Shown here: piece by piece, positions 13,791-22,520 of the stretch
Layout of the letters: each line of letters starts with the position of its first letter
Position numbering within the stretch: position 1 is the first letter of the stretch
Assembly (NCBI RefSeq): GCF_043195125.1
Contig: NZ_JBAFWR010000005.1
Source of the DNA: NCEH01 sp043195125
Lineage (GTDB): Bacteria; Pseudomonadota; Alphaproteobacteria; Rhizobiales; Xanthobacteraceae
Length of the DNA stretch: 64,000 nucleotides
Reading direction: 5' to 3' (one strand)
Notes under the pieces: model-generated
Told to the model about the DNA's origin: nothing
What the model saw: only the letters and a program-made list of their open reading frames with translations
Databases searched by the model: none
Translations under genes and position numbers: made by a program

Positions 13791-16022
13791 TCAGAACGAT
13801 ACGGTCACCCGTGTATTGATCGAGCGTCCATACCCGGCAACCGGGTAGCCCCAGGCCGCCGAAGTCCCCATCATGCTGGAGACCTGGTAATTGACCAGGT
13901 TCGCGCCGCCAAGCGGCAGGTCGTATTGCGTATCGAGGATGTTATCGATGCCGAAATCGACCTTGAGCTGGCCCGCCGTATAGCTGGTCCGGTAATTCAG
14001 CAGGGCATAGGCTGAAGTCTCCAGCTCGTTGTGCACCTGGCTGACCTGCGTCTTCGCCCCCACCAGCTGAACCTCGACGCTGGAGGTCCAATTGCCGAGG
14101 GTGTGGTCCAGCGCCAGCGTCGCGTTGACCGGCATGATGTGGTAGAGATTGACCCCGTCGGTGCGTTGTCCGCGCACGAAGTTCAGGCTGCCGCGAAAGG
14201 CACCCTGGCCGTAGGTGCGATCCTCCCACAGCGCCAGCTTGCCGTCGATGTTCACGCCATAAAGCCAGGCGTCGTAATTGGCGAACTGCAGATAGACGAA
14301 GGTGTTGTCGGCGGTGAGGTTGTTCGGCAGGTTCGCGAGGCATCCCGGCAGGGCACAGCGCTGCACGTCGATATAGTCCTGCACATAGCTGTAATAGGGC
14401 GAAACCCGCACCTGCCAAACCTTCTGGGCCTGATCGTGCCAATCCGCCGTGAAGCTCACGGTGTGCGCCTTTTCCGGTACCAGATCGAGATTGCCCACAT
14501 AGCCGTTGCCGTCGCCGAACCAGCCGATCATCTGCATGGCCATGCCGTTGGTGGACCACGCGTAGCGCTCGTAAAGGTTCGGCGAGCGCGTCTTGCGGGA
14601 CAGGCCGAGCTCGTAAAGGCTGAAGGCGTTGGCCTCGTAGCGCAGGATGGCCGAGCCATCGATGTTGAAGTCGGTCCGCGCGTGGCTCTGGGAATTGAAG
14701 GCGGCGGCGTTCGCGCCGTACATCATCTCATTATAGCCCTGGACGTCGCCGGTGTTCATCCAGACGATATCATTGCGCAGGCCGATGATGGTGGTCCATT
14801 GTGCGTCGAGATGACGTTCCCATTCGCCGAAATAGCCGAAGCGCAGGCGCTGGCCGTTATTGATGTTCTCGAACGTATTCGGCCCCATCATCATGGAATC
14901 TGCCACCGGCGGCCACCAATCGTCGAGGTTGTTGTAATAAAGCTCGTTGCCGACACGCACGATATCGATGGCCGACGTGCCGATGGTTCCCTTCACCTTA
15001 TAGCCGAGATCCGTGCTGCGGGTGTCCATGGGCATCTCGCCGGTTTTGTCCGGCTGGATGAAGCCCATGGTGTGGCGCACACGGTTGGCGAAGATCGAGG
15101 CTTCGAGCTTGCCCCAGTCGAACAGGCCCTCGTAATTGCCGTTGGCATAGATGCTCTTATTGTCGACCATGTCCATATATTGGTTCACATAGCCTTGGTA
15201 CGGGATGAACTGACCGCCGATCTGAAAGGTGAACAGGCTTTGGTTGACCTGCTTGGCGATGGTCAAGGAATGGTTCTGGGTCTCATACATGGTCGACTTG
15301 ATGACCGTTCCGTTGCCGGATGTGTAATCGCTCGCCCGCGCCCAGCCGCCGGTATAGGTGACGCTGGTGTCTTGGTTCGAAACGGTGCCGTTAAAGTCAG
15401 TGCCGTAGGAATTGCCGTTGCTGCGATAGAATCCGGACAGGCTGCCGGACACATTGAGCGCCTGGCCGGGGGTGAATTTCGGCGGGGCGACGGTCACGTC
15501 CGCCTTCGCGCCCGTATAGTCGCCGCCGACGCTCACCGGCGCCGTACCCGTATAGACCTTCACCGAAGAGATCATGGCCGGGTTCACATAGGACATCGGC
15601 GGGTTCATCTCGTTCGGACAGGCCGGGCTGAATATCATGTTGTTGATGGCGACCTGCACCCGGTCGGCCCCCATGCCGTTCACGACCGGCAGGCTCGACA
15701 CGCCGCCCGCGCCCCAGGTCGCGCCCCCCGGAATGCGGGAGATGAGCGAACCGGAATCGCTGGTCCACAGCGTCGCATTCTGGGCTTCGGGGGCGGAAAT
15801 GAAGGCGGTGTCGGCGGGCGTATAGGGGCCGAAGCCTTGTCCTCCGGCGAGGGCGGCGGGGGTCGAGGGCCGGACCATGATGGTCGGCAGATCCTGCACC
15901 GCTTGCGCCATCGCGGCGCCGAGCGCGAACGGGGTGAGGCACAGAGCTGCGAGGGAGGGCCGAACCAAGGCCGTGGTTCGGCGCAGGGCGCGGTGAAATG
16001 GGTTGATGGATTGGGGTGTCAT
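13791..16022 (-). CDS. TonB-dependent outer membrane receptor, copper (OprC/NosA)-like
   Basis: A 743-residue outer-membrane importer. A signal peptide ends near residue 40 (GAAMAQA). A plug domain follows, with VQVAINNMIFSPACPNEMN, and then a 22-strand-type barrel ending in TRVTVSF with the terminal aromatic. OprC of Pseudomonas binds copper with a CxxxM pair in the plug and an HxM pair in the barrel; here C135/M139 (CPNEM) and H317/M319 (HTM) reproduce both, with about 180 residues between them as in OprC. The ATG at 16022 is chosen because the signal peptide starts there. It is flanked by two DUF2946-like genes and followed by the PCu(A)C gene, supporting copper as cargo. Confidence 0.85.
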   Translation of the reverse strand: MTPQSINPFHRALRRTTALVRPSLAALCLTPFALGAAMAQAVQDLPTIMVRPSTPAALAGGQGFGPYTPADTAFISAPEAQNATLWTSDSGSLISRIPGGATWGAGGVSSLPVVNGMGADRVQVAINNMIFSPACPNEMNPPMSYVNPAMISSVKVYTGTAPVSVGGDYTGAKADVTVAPPKFTPGQALNVSGSLSGFYRSNGNSYGTDFNGTVSNQDTSVTYTGGWARASDYTSGNGTVIKSTMYETQNHSLTIAKQVNQSLFTFQIGGQFIPYQGYVNQYMDMVDNKSIYANGNYEGLFDWGKLEASIFANRVRHTMGFIQPDKTGEMPMDTRSTDLGYKVKGTIGTSAIDIVRVGNELYYNNLDDWWPPVADSMMMGPNTFENINNGQRLRFGYFGEWERHLDAQWTTIIGLRNDIVWMNTGDVQGYNEMMYGANAAAFNSQSHARTDFNIDGSAILRYEANAFSLYELGLSRKTRSPNLYERYAWSTNGMAMQMIGWFGDGNGYVGNLDLVPEKAHTVSFTADWHDQAQKVWQVRVSPYYSYVQDYIDVQRCALPGCLANLPNNLTADNTFVYLQFANYDAWLYGVNIDGKLALWEDRTYGQGAFRGSLNFVRGQRTDGVNLYHIMPVNATLALDHTLGNWTSSVEVQLVGAKTQVSQVHNELETSAYALLNYRTSYTAGQLKVDFGIDNILDTQYDLPLGGANLVNYQVSSMMGTSAAWGYPVAGYGRSINTRVTVSF

Positions 16023-16147
16023 GGCGTTTCCAAATTTCGATAGCCGCGAGCCACGGCACGGCACGCGCAGAGGCGCGCTGCCGCTCGGGAGCTCGGCGAT
16101 TTGGGCAAAACAGGAGAGGACGACCGTGCGGACGCGACGGCGGCAGG

Positions 16148-16534
16148 TCAGCCTAGGATCGGCGGTCCTCGAGGCCGGTGCGCCACACGCACACCGGACA
16201 ATGTCGGGTCTGCACCCTCGTAAAGGTGGAACTGGAATACGACTGCCAGGCGCGCGATGACGGGCGTCGCCGGCGCGGATGGAAGGATCGCAAGATCCAC
16301 GCGCGACAGGCAAAGGGGGCAATGGACGAACGCCTTCGAGCGCTCGTCGCTGTCCCCCTTCGGCTTTGGCGCGGAGGGATCGTTGAGGCAGATCTGGAAC
16401 GCGTCGGAGGATGGACCGAGGGAACGGCTGGCGAGGAACGCGCTCGTGAGGACGATTTGCAGCACGAGCGCATAGACGACCGTCCACGCCACAGCGCGCG
16501 CGCCACCCCACCCGTGCCTCAGGCGTTCGATCAT
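16148..16534 (-). CDS. DUF2946-like protein with Cys motif (copy 2)
   Basis: A 128-residue protein starting at an ATG preceded by GGGGAG. It has one hydrophobic segment (VAWTVVYALVLQIVLTSAFLA), then DAFQICLND and a HCPLCL cysteine motif, the DUF2946 type of arrangement. The late part contains a short proline/arginine-rich tail. It heads the leftward block, 125 bases before the TonB receptor gene. Segment order and short shared motifs with copy 1 (13247-13711) suggest an old duplication. Function is unknown; a periplasmic metal-binding or receptor-accessory role is inferred from context only. Confidence 0.7.
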   Translation of the reverse strand: MIERLRHGWGGARAVAWTVVYALVLQIVLTSAFLASRSLGPSSDAFQICLNDPSAPKPKGDSDERSKAFVHCPLCLSRVDLAILPSAPATPVIARLAVVFQFHLYEGADPTLSGVRVAHRPRGPPILG

Positions 16535-16679
16535 CCCCGACTCCCCGCACCTATCCTGCGGCCTGCCGGTGCGGAAATACAGAGCCGATGGGCGGCCAAA
16601 ATGTCCCATCCCGCTCAACGTCAGGTCTTGGAGCCGTGGATCCCAATCCGCGCGGCGGGCACGGCGCGCGCCGATGGCC

Positions 16680-17693
16680 TCAGGCGATATAAGGCAGGTG
16701 GGGCACGCTTTGAGAGGCACGGAAGGCGGCGAGACGTTCGGCGGCCTTCTGGCTGGAGGCGCGCAGATGGGCCACCAGCGCCTTCTTCGCCACAGCCCCG
16801 CTGCCGCGCCGCACCGCCCGCACGATATCCAGGTGCTCGTCCATGAACGGGTCCACCAAGGTCGGGCGCTTCAGCGCCACCTGGATGTGCTTGCCCGACA
16901 CCAGAATGCAGCGCGTGCGCCGCAGTGCCTCGATGATTTCCGGATTCCCGCCATGGCTCACGCAATCGATGTGCAGATCCGCCTCAAGGACGTCCAGGTC
17001 GGAAATGTCCACCTGCGGGAAGCGCGCGATCACGTCCTTCAGACGGGCTTCGACCATGTCGAGCTGCGCCGTCGGAATCCGGCCGATGGCGCTTTCCAGC
17101 GCAACCGGCTCCAGCAGGATGCGCAACTCATAGAGATCATGGAAGCGGGCCTCGTCCAGCGGCACGATCCACCAGTGGGATTTCTCGCCCTTGGAGACGA
17201 TCCCCACCTCGCGCGCATGGATGAGCAGGTCGCGCGCCACCGTGCGCCCCACGTCGAAATGGCGCGCCAAAGCCAGCTCGTTCACACGGAAGCGGCCGAA
17301 TACCGAACGCAGGATGATCTCGCGCTCGAAATCATAATAGAGCGATTGCCACGCGAAGGACTTGGCGGCGGCCGGGGGCTCGGCGTGCATCTGGAGCATG
17401 GCCGAGGTGATCTTGACGCGCTGCGGGGTCTCCGTGCGCCCGACCAACAGGCCGCGCCCCTCGAACCGGCTCAACAGCCCTTCGCTTTCAAGCTCGGACA
17501 AAGCCTGCTTCACCGGCGAGCGGCTGGAGCCGAACAGGGCCGCGAGTGGCCCCTCCAGCAACACCGCGCCCTCCGGCAGGGAGCCGCCGGAGATGGAGCG
17601 GCGCAATTGCTCCGCGATCAGCGCATAGGCGGGCGTCCGGTCGACGACCGGCGCCTCCTTGCCGCCGGTCAGGTGACCGCGCCGATTTGCCAT
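16680..17693 (-). CDS. GntR family regulator with two winged-helix domains and an FCD domain
   Basis: A 337-residue regulator. A first GntR winged helix lies at about residues 22-84 (SSRSPVKQALSELESEGLL as recognition part). After a linker, a second winged-helix-like stretch spans about 118-178 (ELALARHFDVGRTVARDLLI), followed directly by an FCD ligand domain (FHDLYELRILLEPVALESA to about residue 320). Ordinary FCD regulators are about 230 residues with a single winged helix, so the duplication is the odd feature. The start ATG at 17693 lies inside the end of the UxaA-family gene (25-base overlap) and has no strong ribosome site, suggesting coupled translation. It probably controls the uxaA-like gene and the divergent transporter operon. 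Confidence 0.82.
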   Translation of the reverse strand: MANRRGHLTGGKEAPVVDRTPAYALIAEQLRRSISGGSLPEGAVLLEGPLAALFGSSRSPVKQALSELESEGLLSRFEGRGLLVGRTETPQRVKITSAMLQMHAEPPAAAKSFAWQSLYYDFEREIILRSVFGRFRVNELALARHFDVGRTVARDLLIHAREVGIVSKGEKSHWWIVPLDEARFHDLYELRILLEPVALESAIGRIPTAQLDMVEARLKDVIARFPQVDISDLDVLEADLHIDCVSHGGNPEIIEALRRTRCILVSGKHIQVALKRPTLVDPFMDEHLDIVRAVRRGSGAVAKKALVAHLRASSQKAAERLAAFRASQSVPHLPYIA

Positions 17694-19213
17694 GGCACGA
17701 ATTCGTTGTCGCCGAAGCCAAAATCCTCGCTCAGCGTATGGGCGCCCGAAGCGATGGCGATGATCTTCTCGAAAATCCGCTCTCCGGCCGCCTCGATGGA
17801 GTCCTCGCCGGTGACGATGCCACCGCAATTGACGTCCATGTCCTCCTGCATGTGTTCGTACATCTCGTTGTTGGTCGCGACCTTGATGCAGGGGGCAGGC
17901 TTGAAGCCCGAGACGGAGCCCCGGCCCGTGGTGAAGACGATCACGTTGCAGCCCCCCGCCACCTGGCCGGTAACGGCGACCGGATCGTAGCCGGGCGTAT
18001 CCATGAACACAAAGCCCGTGCGATCGATGATCTCGGCATATTCATAGACCGCCTCAAGCGGCATGGTGCCGCCCTTGGCCACCGCGCCCAGCGACTTTTC
18101 CAGGATGGTCGTGAGGCCGCCGGCCTTGTTGCCGTGGGAGGGATTGTTGTTCAGTTCCGCCTCGTTGCGCTCGGTGTAGCGGCGCCACCATTCGATGCGG
18201 TCCACGAGCTTCTGCGCCACCGCCGGCGTCACCGCCCGGCGGGTGAGCAGGTGCTCGGCGCCATAGATTTCGGGGGTCTCGCTCAGCACCGCGGTGCCGC
18301 CGTGCTGCACCACGAGGTCTGCCGCATGGCCCAGCGCCGGATTGGCGGAAATCCCCGAATAGCCGTCCGATCCGCCGCACTGCAGGGCCACCTTAAGGCC
18401 GGAGAGCGGCACGGTGGTGCGCTTTGCGGCGTTCACGACGGGCAGCATCTCGCGGATGATGCCAGAGGCGACCTCCACGGTCTTGCGGGTGCCGCCAAGG
18501 TGCTGGATGGTCATGGTGCGCAGGAACGGACCTTCCTCAAGCCCGAACTTTTTCACGATGGGGTCGATCTGGTTGGTCTCGCAGCCGAGGCCAATCATGA
18601 GGATGCCTGCGAAATTGGGGTTCTTCGCATAGCCGCTCAGCACGCGGGTGAGATAGGCGTAGCCCTCGGTCTTGGTGTTGATGGCGCAGCCGGTGCCATG
18701 CGTAAGCGCCACCACGCCGTCAACGTTCTCGAAACCGTCGAGGCCCCCGCCCCGATTGAACCCGTCGGCAATGGCGCGCGCCACCGTCGCCGAGCAATTC
18801 ACCGACGTGATGATGCCGATGTAATTGCGCGTGCCCACCTGCCCGTCGGCGCGCACATAGCCTTCGAAGGTGCGGCGCTCGCCCTCGGGCAGCAGCGGGG
18901 TGGGGCGGGCGTCCTCGGCAAAATGGTGATCGACGCCGCTCTCCTGCATGGCGAGATTCTGCAGGTGCACGTGCGTGCCGGGGGCGATGTCGGCGGATGC
19001 GATGCCGATGACCTGACCGTATTTCAGCACCGGCTCACCTGCCGCGATCGCGCGGATCGCCATCTTGTGCCCGCTCGGAATCTCGGACTGCGTGAGGATG
19101 ACGCCCCCCTCCGCCTGCACCGGCGTCCCAGCGGGAATGGGAGAGCGGGCCACAGCCACATTGTCCCGCGCGTTCAGTTGGATCACCGGGGAGGCCATGG
19201 GCGTCGTCAGCAT
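17669..19213 (-). CDS. UxaA family sugar-acid dehydratase (altronate/galactarate dehydratase-like)
   Basis: Iron-dependent cytoplasmic dehydratase of 514 residues, full length for UxaA/GarD. An N-terminal SAF domain (VAVARSPIPAGTPV... ending PGTHVHLQNL) leads into the catalytic part with VGTRNYIGIITSVNCSA, VVALTHGTGCAI, GLGCETNQ and LQCGGSDGYSGISANPALG. Known family members dehydrate D-altronate, D-galactarate or related acids to 2-keto-3-deoxy products. The ATG at 19213 is preferred; one at 19249 extends into a palindrome of the promoter region, and a third at 19198 is also possible. It is divergent from the transporter-DapA-KGSADH operon, consistent with a shared pathway. Confidence 0.85.
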   Translation of the reverse strand: MLTTPMASPVIQLNARDNVAVARSPIPAGTPVQAEGGVILTQSEIPSGHKMAIRAIAAGEPVLKYGQVIGIASADIAPGTHVHLQNLAMQESGVDHHFAEDARPTPLLPEGERRTFEGYVRADGQVGTRNYIGIITSVNCSATVARAIADGFNRGGGLDGFENVDGVVALTHGTGCAINTKTEGYAYLTRVLSGYAKNPNFAGILMIGLGCETNQIDPIVKKFGLEEGPFLRTMTIQHLGGTRKTVEVASGIIREMLPVVNAAKRTTVPLSGLKVALQCGGSDGYSGISANPALGHAADLVVQHGGTAVLSETPEIYGAEHLLTRRAVTPAVAQKLVDRIEWWRRYTERNEAELNNNPSHGNKAGGLTTILEKSLGAVAKGGTMPLEAVYEYAEIIDRTGFVFMDTPGYDPVAVTGQVAGGCNVIVFTTGRGSVSGFKPAPCIKVATNNEMYEHMQEDMDVNCGGIVTGEDSIEAAGERIFEKIIAIASGAHTLSEDFGFGDNEFVPWQIGAVT

Positions 19214-19229
19214 GGAATTGTCCGTTAAA

Positions 19230-19257
19230 ATGATTATTGCGTGCATCAATCAATCAT
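19230..19257. promoter_or_regulatory. Candidate operator: ATGATT...AATCAT dyad
   Basis: Six-base perfect arms (ATGATT at 19230-19235 and AATCAT at 19252-19257) surround a 16-base centre in the AT-rich divergent spacer between the UxaA-family gene and the amino-acid-type ABC operon. The widely spaced arms would suit a regulator with more than one DNA-binding domain, but this is speculation. Confidence 0.35.
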
Positions 19258-19450
19258 GTTAGATGTCCTCCAGTCAATAGAAAAATGATAATAAATTAGG
19301 CAGGAAAGAACGCCTATGCCCCTGAAATAACACCACAAAAATCCAGACCCCGAGCACTGCTTGGAGATGGAAGCGTTACGTATCGTCATGACGAGCCGGT
19401 ATACTTATCGAACGCGATGAATTTCGCTTCCAAAGACGCGGGTCTTTGCC

Positions 19451-20134
19451 TTGTCCTACGAATTTGATTTCTCCTTTCTAGATGAATATTTACCAGACCT
19501 ATGGCACGGCATCTGGCTGACCCTGGGAATGACCACCGCGTCCATCCTGCCGGGGTTCGCGCTCGGCACGCTCTGCGCCGTCGGCCGCCTTTATGGCCCG
19601 CCCTGGGTGCGGCGGGCGGTGGTGATCTATGTGGAAGGCATCCGCAACACGCCGCTCATCATCCAGGTGTTCTGGCTGTTCTTCGGCCTCGCCGTGCTGC
19701 AGGTGCGGATCGGCCCGTTTCCGGCGGCGGTAATCGCCCTCGTCATCAATGTCGGCGCCTATACCGCCGAGATCATGCGTGCCGGTTTCATGAGCATTCC
19801 CAAGGGCCAGATCGAGGCCGCCTCCTGCCTCGCGCTGAAGCCGAGCCAGGCCTTGTGGTCGGTGCAGCTCCCGCAGGCGGTGGAGCGCGTCTATCCCGCG
19901 CTCGTCAGCCAGTTCGTGTTGATGATGCTGGCCACCTCGATCATGTCGCAGATCTCGGCGGAAGAGCTGACTGGCGTCGCCTACATGATCCAGTCCTTCA
20001 CCTTCCGCGGGTTCGAGGTCTACCTCGTCATCGCCGTCATCTACCTTGCCATGGCCTCGCTCCTGCGCCTCACGCTGCTCGGCGTGGCCCAGGTCTCCTT
20101 CCCCCGCCGCCGCCGGCTCGGCACCCCGCTGTGA
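19451..20134 (+). CDS. Polar amino acid-type ABC transporter permease 1
   Basis: Membrane subunit (227 residues) of the HisMQ/GlnP/GltK class. It has hydrophobic helices from about residue 18 onward and the conserved GAYTAEIMRAGFMSIPKGQIEAASCLAL coupling region, seen here in its parts GAYTAEIMRAG and GQIEAASCLAL. The only in-frame start that keeps the N-terminal segment is a TTG at 19451 with a poor ribosome site, which may limit translation. The next gene, a second permease, starts seven bases after its stop. Substrate is uncertain: neighbours are sugar-acid-type catabolic enzymes rather than amino acid enzymes. Confidence 0.87.
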   Translation: MSYEFDFSFLDEYLPDLWHGIWLTLGMTTASILPGFALGTLCAVGRLYGPPWVRRAVVIYVEGIRNTPLIIQVFWLFFGLAVLQVRIGPFPAAVIALVINVGAYTAEIMRAGFMSIPKGQIEAASCLALKPSQALWSVQLPQAVERVYPALVSQFVLMMLATSIMSQISAEELTGVAYMIQSFTFRGFEVYLVIAVIYLAMASLLRLTLLGVAQVSFPRRRRLGTPL

Positions 20135-20141
20135 GGCTCTG

Positions 20142-20786
20142 ATGCTGGGACTAACCATCGAGCAGATCGCCTATCTCTTCCGTGGTGCGGGGTGGACCAT
20201 CGTCCTCTCGCTCCTCGGCTTCGTCGGCGGCACGCTGCTCGGCCTGCCCGTCGCGCTGGCGCGTTCCGCCCACAGCAAGCTCGCCCGCGCCTTGTCCGGC
20301 GCGCTGGTGCAGCTCGTGCAGGGCATTCCGCTGCCGGTCATCATGTTCGTGGTCTATTTCGGCATCAGCATCGGCGGCTTCGACGTGCCGGCGCTGGTGG
20401 CGGCGGGCGTCGCCATGACGCTCTATGCGGGCGCCTATCTCGGCGAGATCTGGAAGGGCTGCATCCTCGCCGTGCCGAGAACTCAGTGGGAAGCGGGCGA
20501 GTGCCTCGCGCTCACCTCCACCCAGCGCTTCATATTCGTGATCCTGCCCCAGGCGCTGCGCATCGCGGTGCCGCCCACGGTGGGGTTCCTGGTGCAGATC
20601 GTGAAGAACACCTCCTATTCGGTGGTCATCAATTTCTTCGACCTGACCTATTCGGCCAAGGTGATCAACAATTCCACCTTCAAGCCGTTCACCGTGTTCA
20701 CCATCGCGGCGCTGATCTATTTCGCCATCTGCTTTCCCATGTCGCTGCTGGCGAGCCGGTTCGAGCGGCGGCTGCACCGCGGCTGA
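20142..20786 (+). CDS. Polar amino acid-type ABC transporter permease 2
   Basis: Second membrane subunit (214 residues), forming a heterodimer with the previous gene's product. The GAYLGEIWKG and TQWEAGECLAL elements correspond to the conserved ATPase-contact loop, and LPQALRIAVPPTVGFLVQIVKNTS is the typical C-terminal family stretch. Five hydrophobic helices are visible. It lies seven bases after the first permease and nine bases before the ATPase gene, so the transporter is a single operon. Confidence 0.89.
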   Translation: MLGLTIEQIAYLFRGAGWTIVLSLLGFVGGTLLGLPVALARSAHSKLARALSGALVQLVQGIPLPVIMFVVYFGISIGGFDVPALVAAGVAMTLYAGAYLGEIWKGCILAVPRTQWEAGECLALTSTQRFIFVILPQALRIAVPPTVGFLVQIVKNTSYSVVINFFDLTYSAKVINNSTFKPFTVFTIAALIYFAICFPMSLLASRFERRLHRG

Positions 20787-20795
20787 GGAGACGGC

Positions 20796-21593
20796 ATGAC
20801 CCTTCAGATGAGAGCCCCCGCCCCTTCCGTCGCTTTGCATGAGAGCCCTTCCATGACCAGCCCCGCCGCACCCCTCGTGCGCTTCCGCGACGTGCGCAAG
20901 AACTTTGGCTCGCTTGCCGTGCTGAAGGGCATCGACCTCGACGTGGCGCCCGGGCAAGTGGTGGCGCTGATCGGCCGCAGCGGCTCCGGCAAGAGCACGG
21001 CGCTGCGCTGCGTCAACGGCCTGGAGAAGGTGGACGGCGGCGAGTTGACCGTCTGCGGGCGGGCGCTGCACAGCGGCACCGTCGACCTGCGCGAGTTGCG
21101 CCAGGACGTGGGCATCGTGTTCCAGAGCTACAATCTGTTTCCCCATCTGACGGTCGAGCAGAACGTGACGCTGGCGCCCCGCAAGGTGAAGCGCATCAGC
21201 AAAGCCGAGGCGCGCGACCTCGCCGTTGAGGTGCTGGCGCAGGTCGGGCTCGCGGACAAGGCGCAGAGCTATCCCGAGCAACTTTCCGGCGGCCAGCAAC
21301 AGCGTGTCGCCATCGCCCGCTCGCTGGCCATGCACCCCAAGCTGATCCTGTTCGACGAGGTCACCTCGGCGCTTGACCCCGAGCTGACCGGTGAGGTGCT
21401 GAAAGTGATCGAGCGGCTCGCCAAAGGCGGCATGACCATGATGCTGGTCACCCACGAAATGGCCTTTGCCCGCTCGGTGGCCCACACCGTGGTGTTCATG
21501 CACCAGGGCAAGATCTGGGAGAGCGGCAAAGGCGAGATGCTGGCCAATCCCCAGACCGTCGAGCTGCGCCAGTTCGTCGGCAACGGGCTCTGA
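20796..21593 (+). CDS. Polar amino acid-type ABC transporter ATP-binding protein
   Basis: ATPase of the GlnQ/HisP class, 265 residues. Walker A (GRSGSGKST), Q-loop (FQSYNLFPHLTV), signature (LSGGQQQR), Walker B (LILFDEVTSALDPE) and the switch histidine (LVTHEMAFA) are in place. The Walker B segment reads DEV where DEP is usual. GAGGAGACGGC precedes the ATG at 20796; an internal ATG (MTSPAAPL, at 20853) would remove a loose N-terminal tail of 19 residues. Confidence 0.9.
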   Translation: MTLQMRAPAPSVALHESPSMTSPAAPLVRFRDVRKNFGSLAVLKGIDLDVAPGQVVALIGRSGSGKSTALRCVNGLEKVDGGELTVCGRALHSGTVDLRELRQDVGIVFQSYNLFPHLTVEQNVTLAPRKVKRISKAEARDLAVEVLAQVGLADKAQSYPEQLSGGQQQRVAIARSLAMHPKLILFDEVTSALDPELTGEVLKVIERLAKGGMTMMLVTHEMAFARSVAHTVVFMHQGKIWESGKGEMLANPQTVELRQFVGNGL

Positions 21594-21643
21594 CACCCAC
21601 CCGTAACGCCATCAGAAAACAAGATTTCGGAGGAGGTTCAACC

Positions 21644-22447
21644 ATGACCATGACACGCATTGCCGGCACTCTTGCACTCGCGGCTGCCCTGATCGCCGGC
21701 CCGCTGGCCGCCAGCGCCGAGACGCCCGCCGGCATCAAGCAGCGCGGCAAGCTGCTGGTGGCCATCGACGTCAGCCATCCGCCCTACGGCATGCTGGACG
21801 CGCAGGCCAAGGAAACCGGCTCGGACGTGGAGACCGCCAAGCTTCTGGCGCAAGACCTCGGCGTGCCGCTTGAGGTGGTGCCGGTCTCGGGCGCGAACCG
21901 CGTGCCGTCGCTGCTGGCCGGCAAGGTGGATCTGGTGATCGCCTCCTTCTCCATCACCCCGGAGCGCAAGAAGGTGGTGGATTATTCCATCCCCTACGGC
22001 GTGATCCCGGTGGTGGTCTCGGCGCCCAAGTCCATGGCCATCAAGAGCGCGGCCGACCTGGCTGGCAAGTCCATCGCCGTCGCGCGCGGCACCACCGCCG
22101 ATATCGAACTGACGCGGACCATCAAGGACGCCAAGGTCGCCGCCAACATCGTGCGCTACGAGGACGAGGCCACCGCCAACACCGCGGTCGCCACCGGGCA
22201 GCAGGATATCCTAGCCGCCGCGCTTTCCACCGCCAATGCGGTCGCCGAGCAGAACCCGGGCAAGCAGCTTGAAGTGAAGATCGAGATGGCCGCCTATCCC
22301 ATGGCCATCGGCCTGCGCAAGACCGATCCCGAGCTGAAGGCGGCCGTGAACGAATGGGTTGCGGCGAACCTGAAAAATGGCAAGCTGAACGATATCTACA
22401 AGAAGTATTTTGGCCAGTCCCTGCCCGAGAACCTCCCGGCCGAGTGA
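21644..22447 (+). CDS. Polar amino acid-type ABC transporter substrate-binding protein
   Basis: Periplasmic binding protein of 267 residues (family 3, HisJ/GlnH class). A signal peptide ends at ASA, about residue 25. The mature protein starts with GIKQRGKLLVAIDVSHPPYGMLD, with DLVIASFSITPERKKVVDYSIPY as the family signature, and ends with the LKNGKLNDIYKKYFG pattern. AGGAGGTT precedes the start. It completes the four-gene transporter, and a GC-rich hairpin follows its stop. A carboxylate/amino group ligand is expected from the family, but the enzymes downstream suggest an acid derived from a sugar or cyclic amino acid. Confidence 0.88.
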   Translation: MTMTRIAGTLALAAALIAGPLAASAETPAGIKQRGKLLVAIDVSHPPYGMLDAQAKETGSDVETAKLLAQDLGVPLEVVPVSGANRVPSLLAGKVDLVIASFSITPERKKVVDYSIPYGVIPVVVSAPKSMAIKSAADLAGKSIAVARGTTADIELTRTIKDAKVAANIVRYEDEATANTAVATGQQDILAAALSTANAVAEQNPGKQLEVKIEMAAYPMAIGLRKTDPELKAAVNEWVAANLKNGKLNDIYKKYFGQSLPENLPAE

Positions 22448-22471
22448 TCCTTCTCCCGTCACCCGGCCGGT

Positions 22472-22495
22472 CCGGAGGGGCCCTGTCCCCTCCGG
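22472..22495 (+). promoter_or_regulatory. Hairpin after the binding-protein gene
   Basis: CCGGAGGGG and CCCCTCCGG make a perfect nine-base stem with a six-base loop between the binding-protein gene and the DapA-family gene. There is no T-run, so it is not an ordinary terminator; it could protect the upstream mRNA end and raise binding-protein levels. Confidence 0.55.
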
Positions 22496-22520
22496 CTGCC
22501 CCCGCCTTACAGGAGCCGCC

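Noticed and set aside
14031..16043. A 670-codon frame on the + strand opposite the TonB receptor gene
   Set aside because: Shadow of the receptor; no start site or domain.
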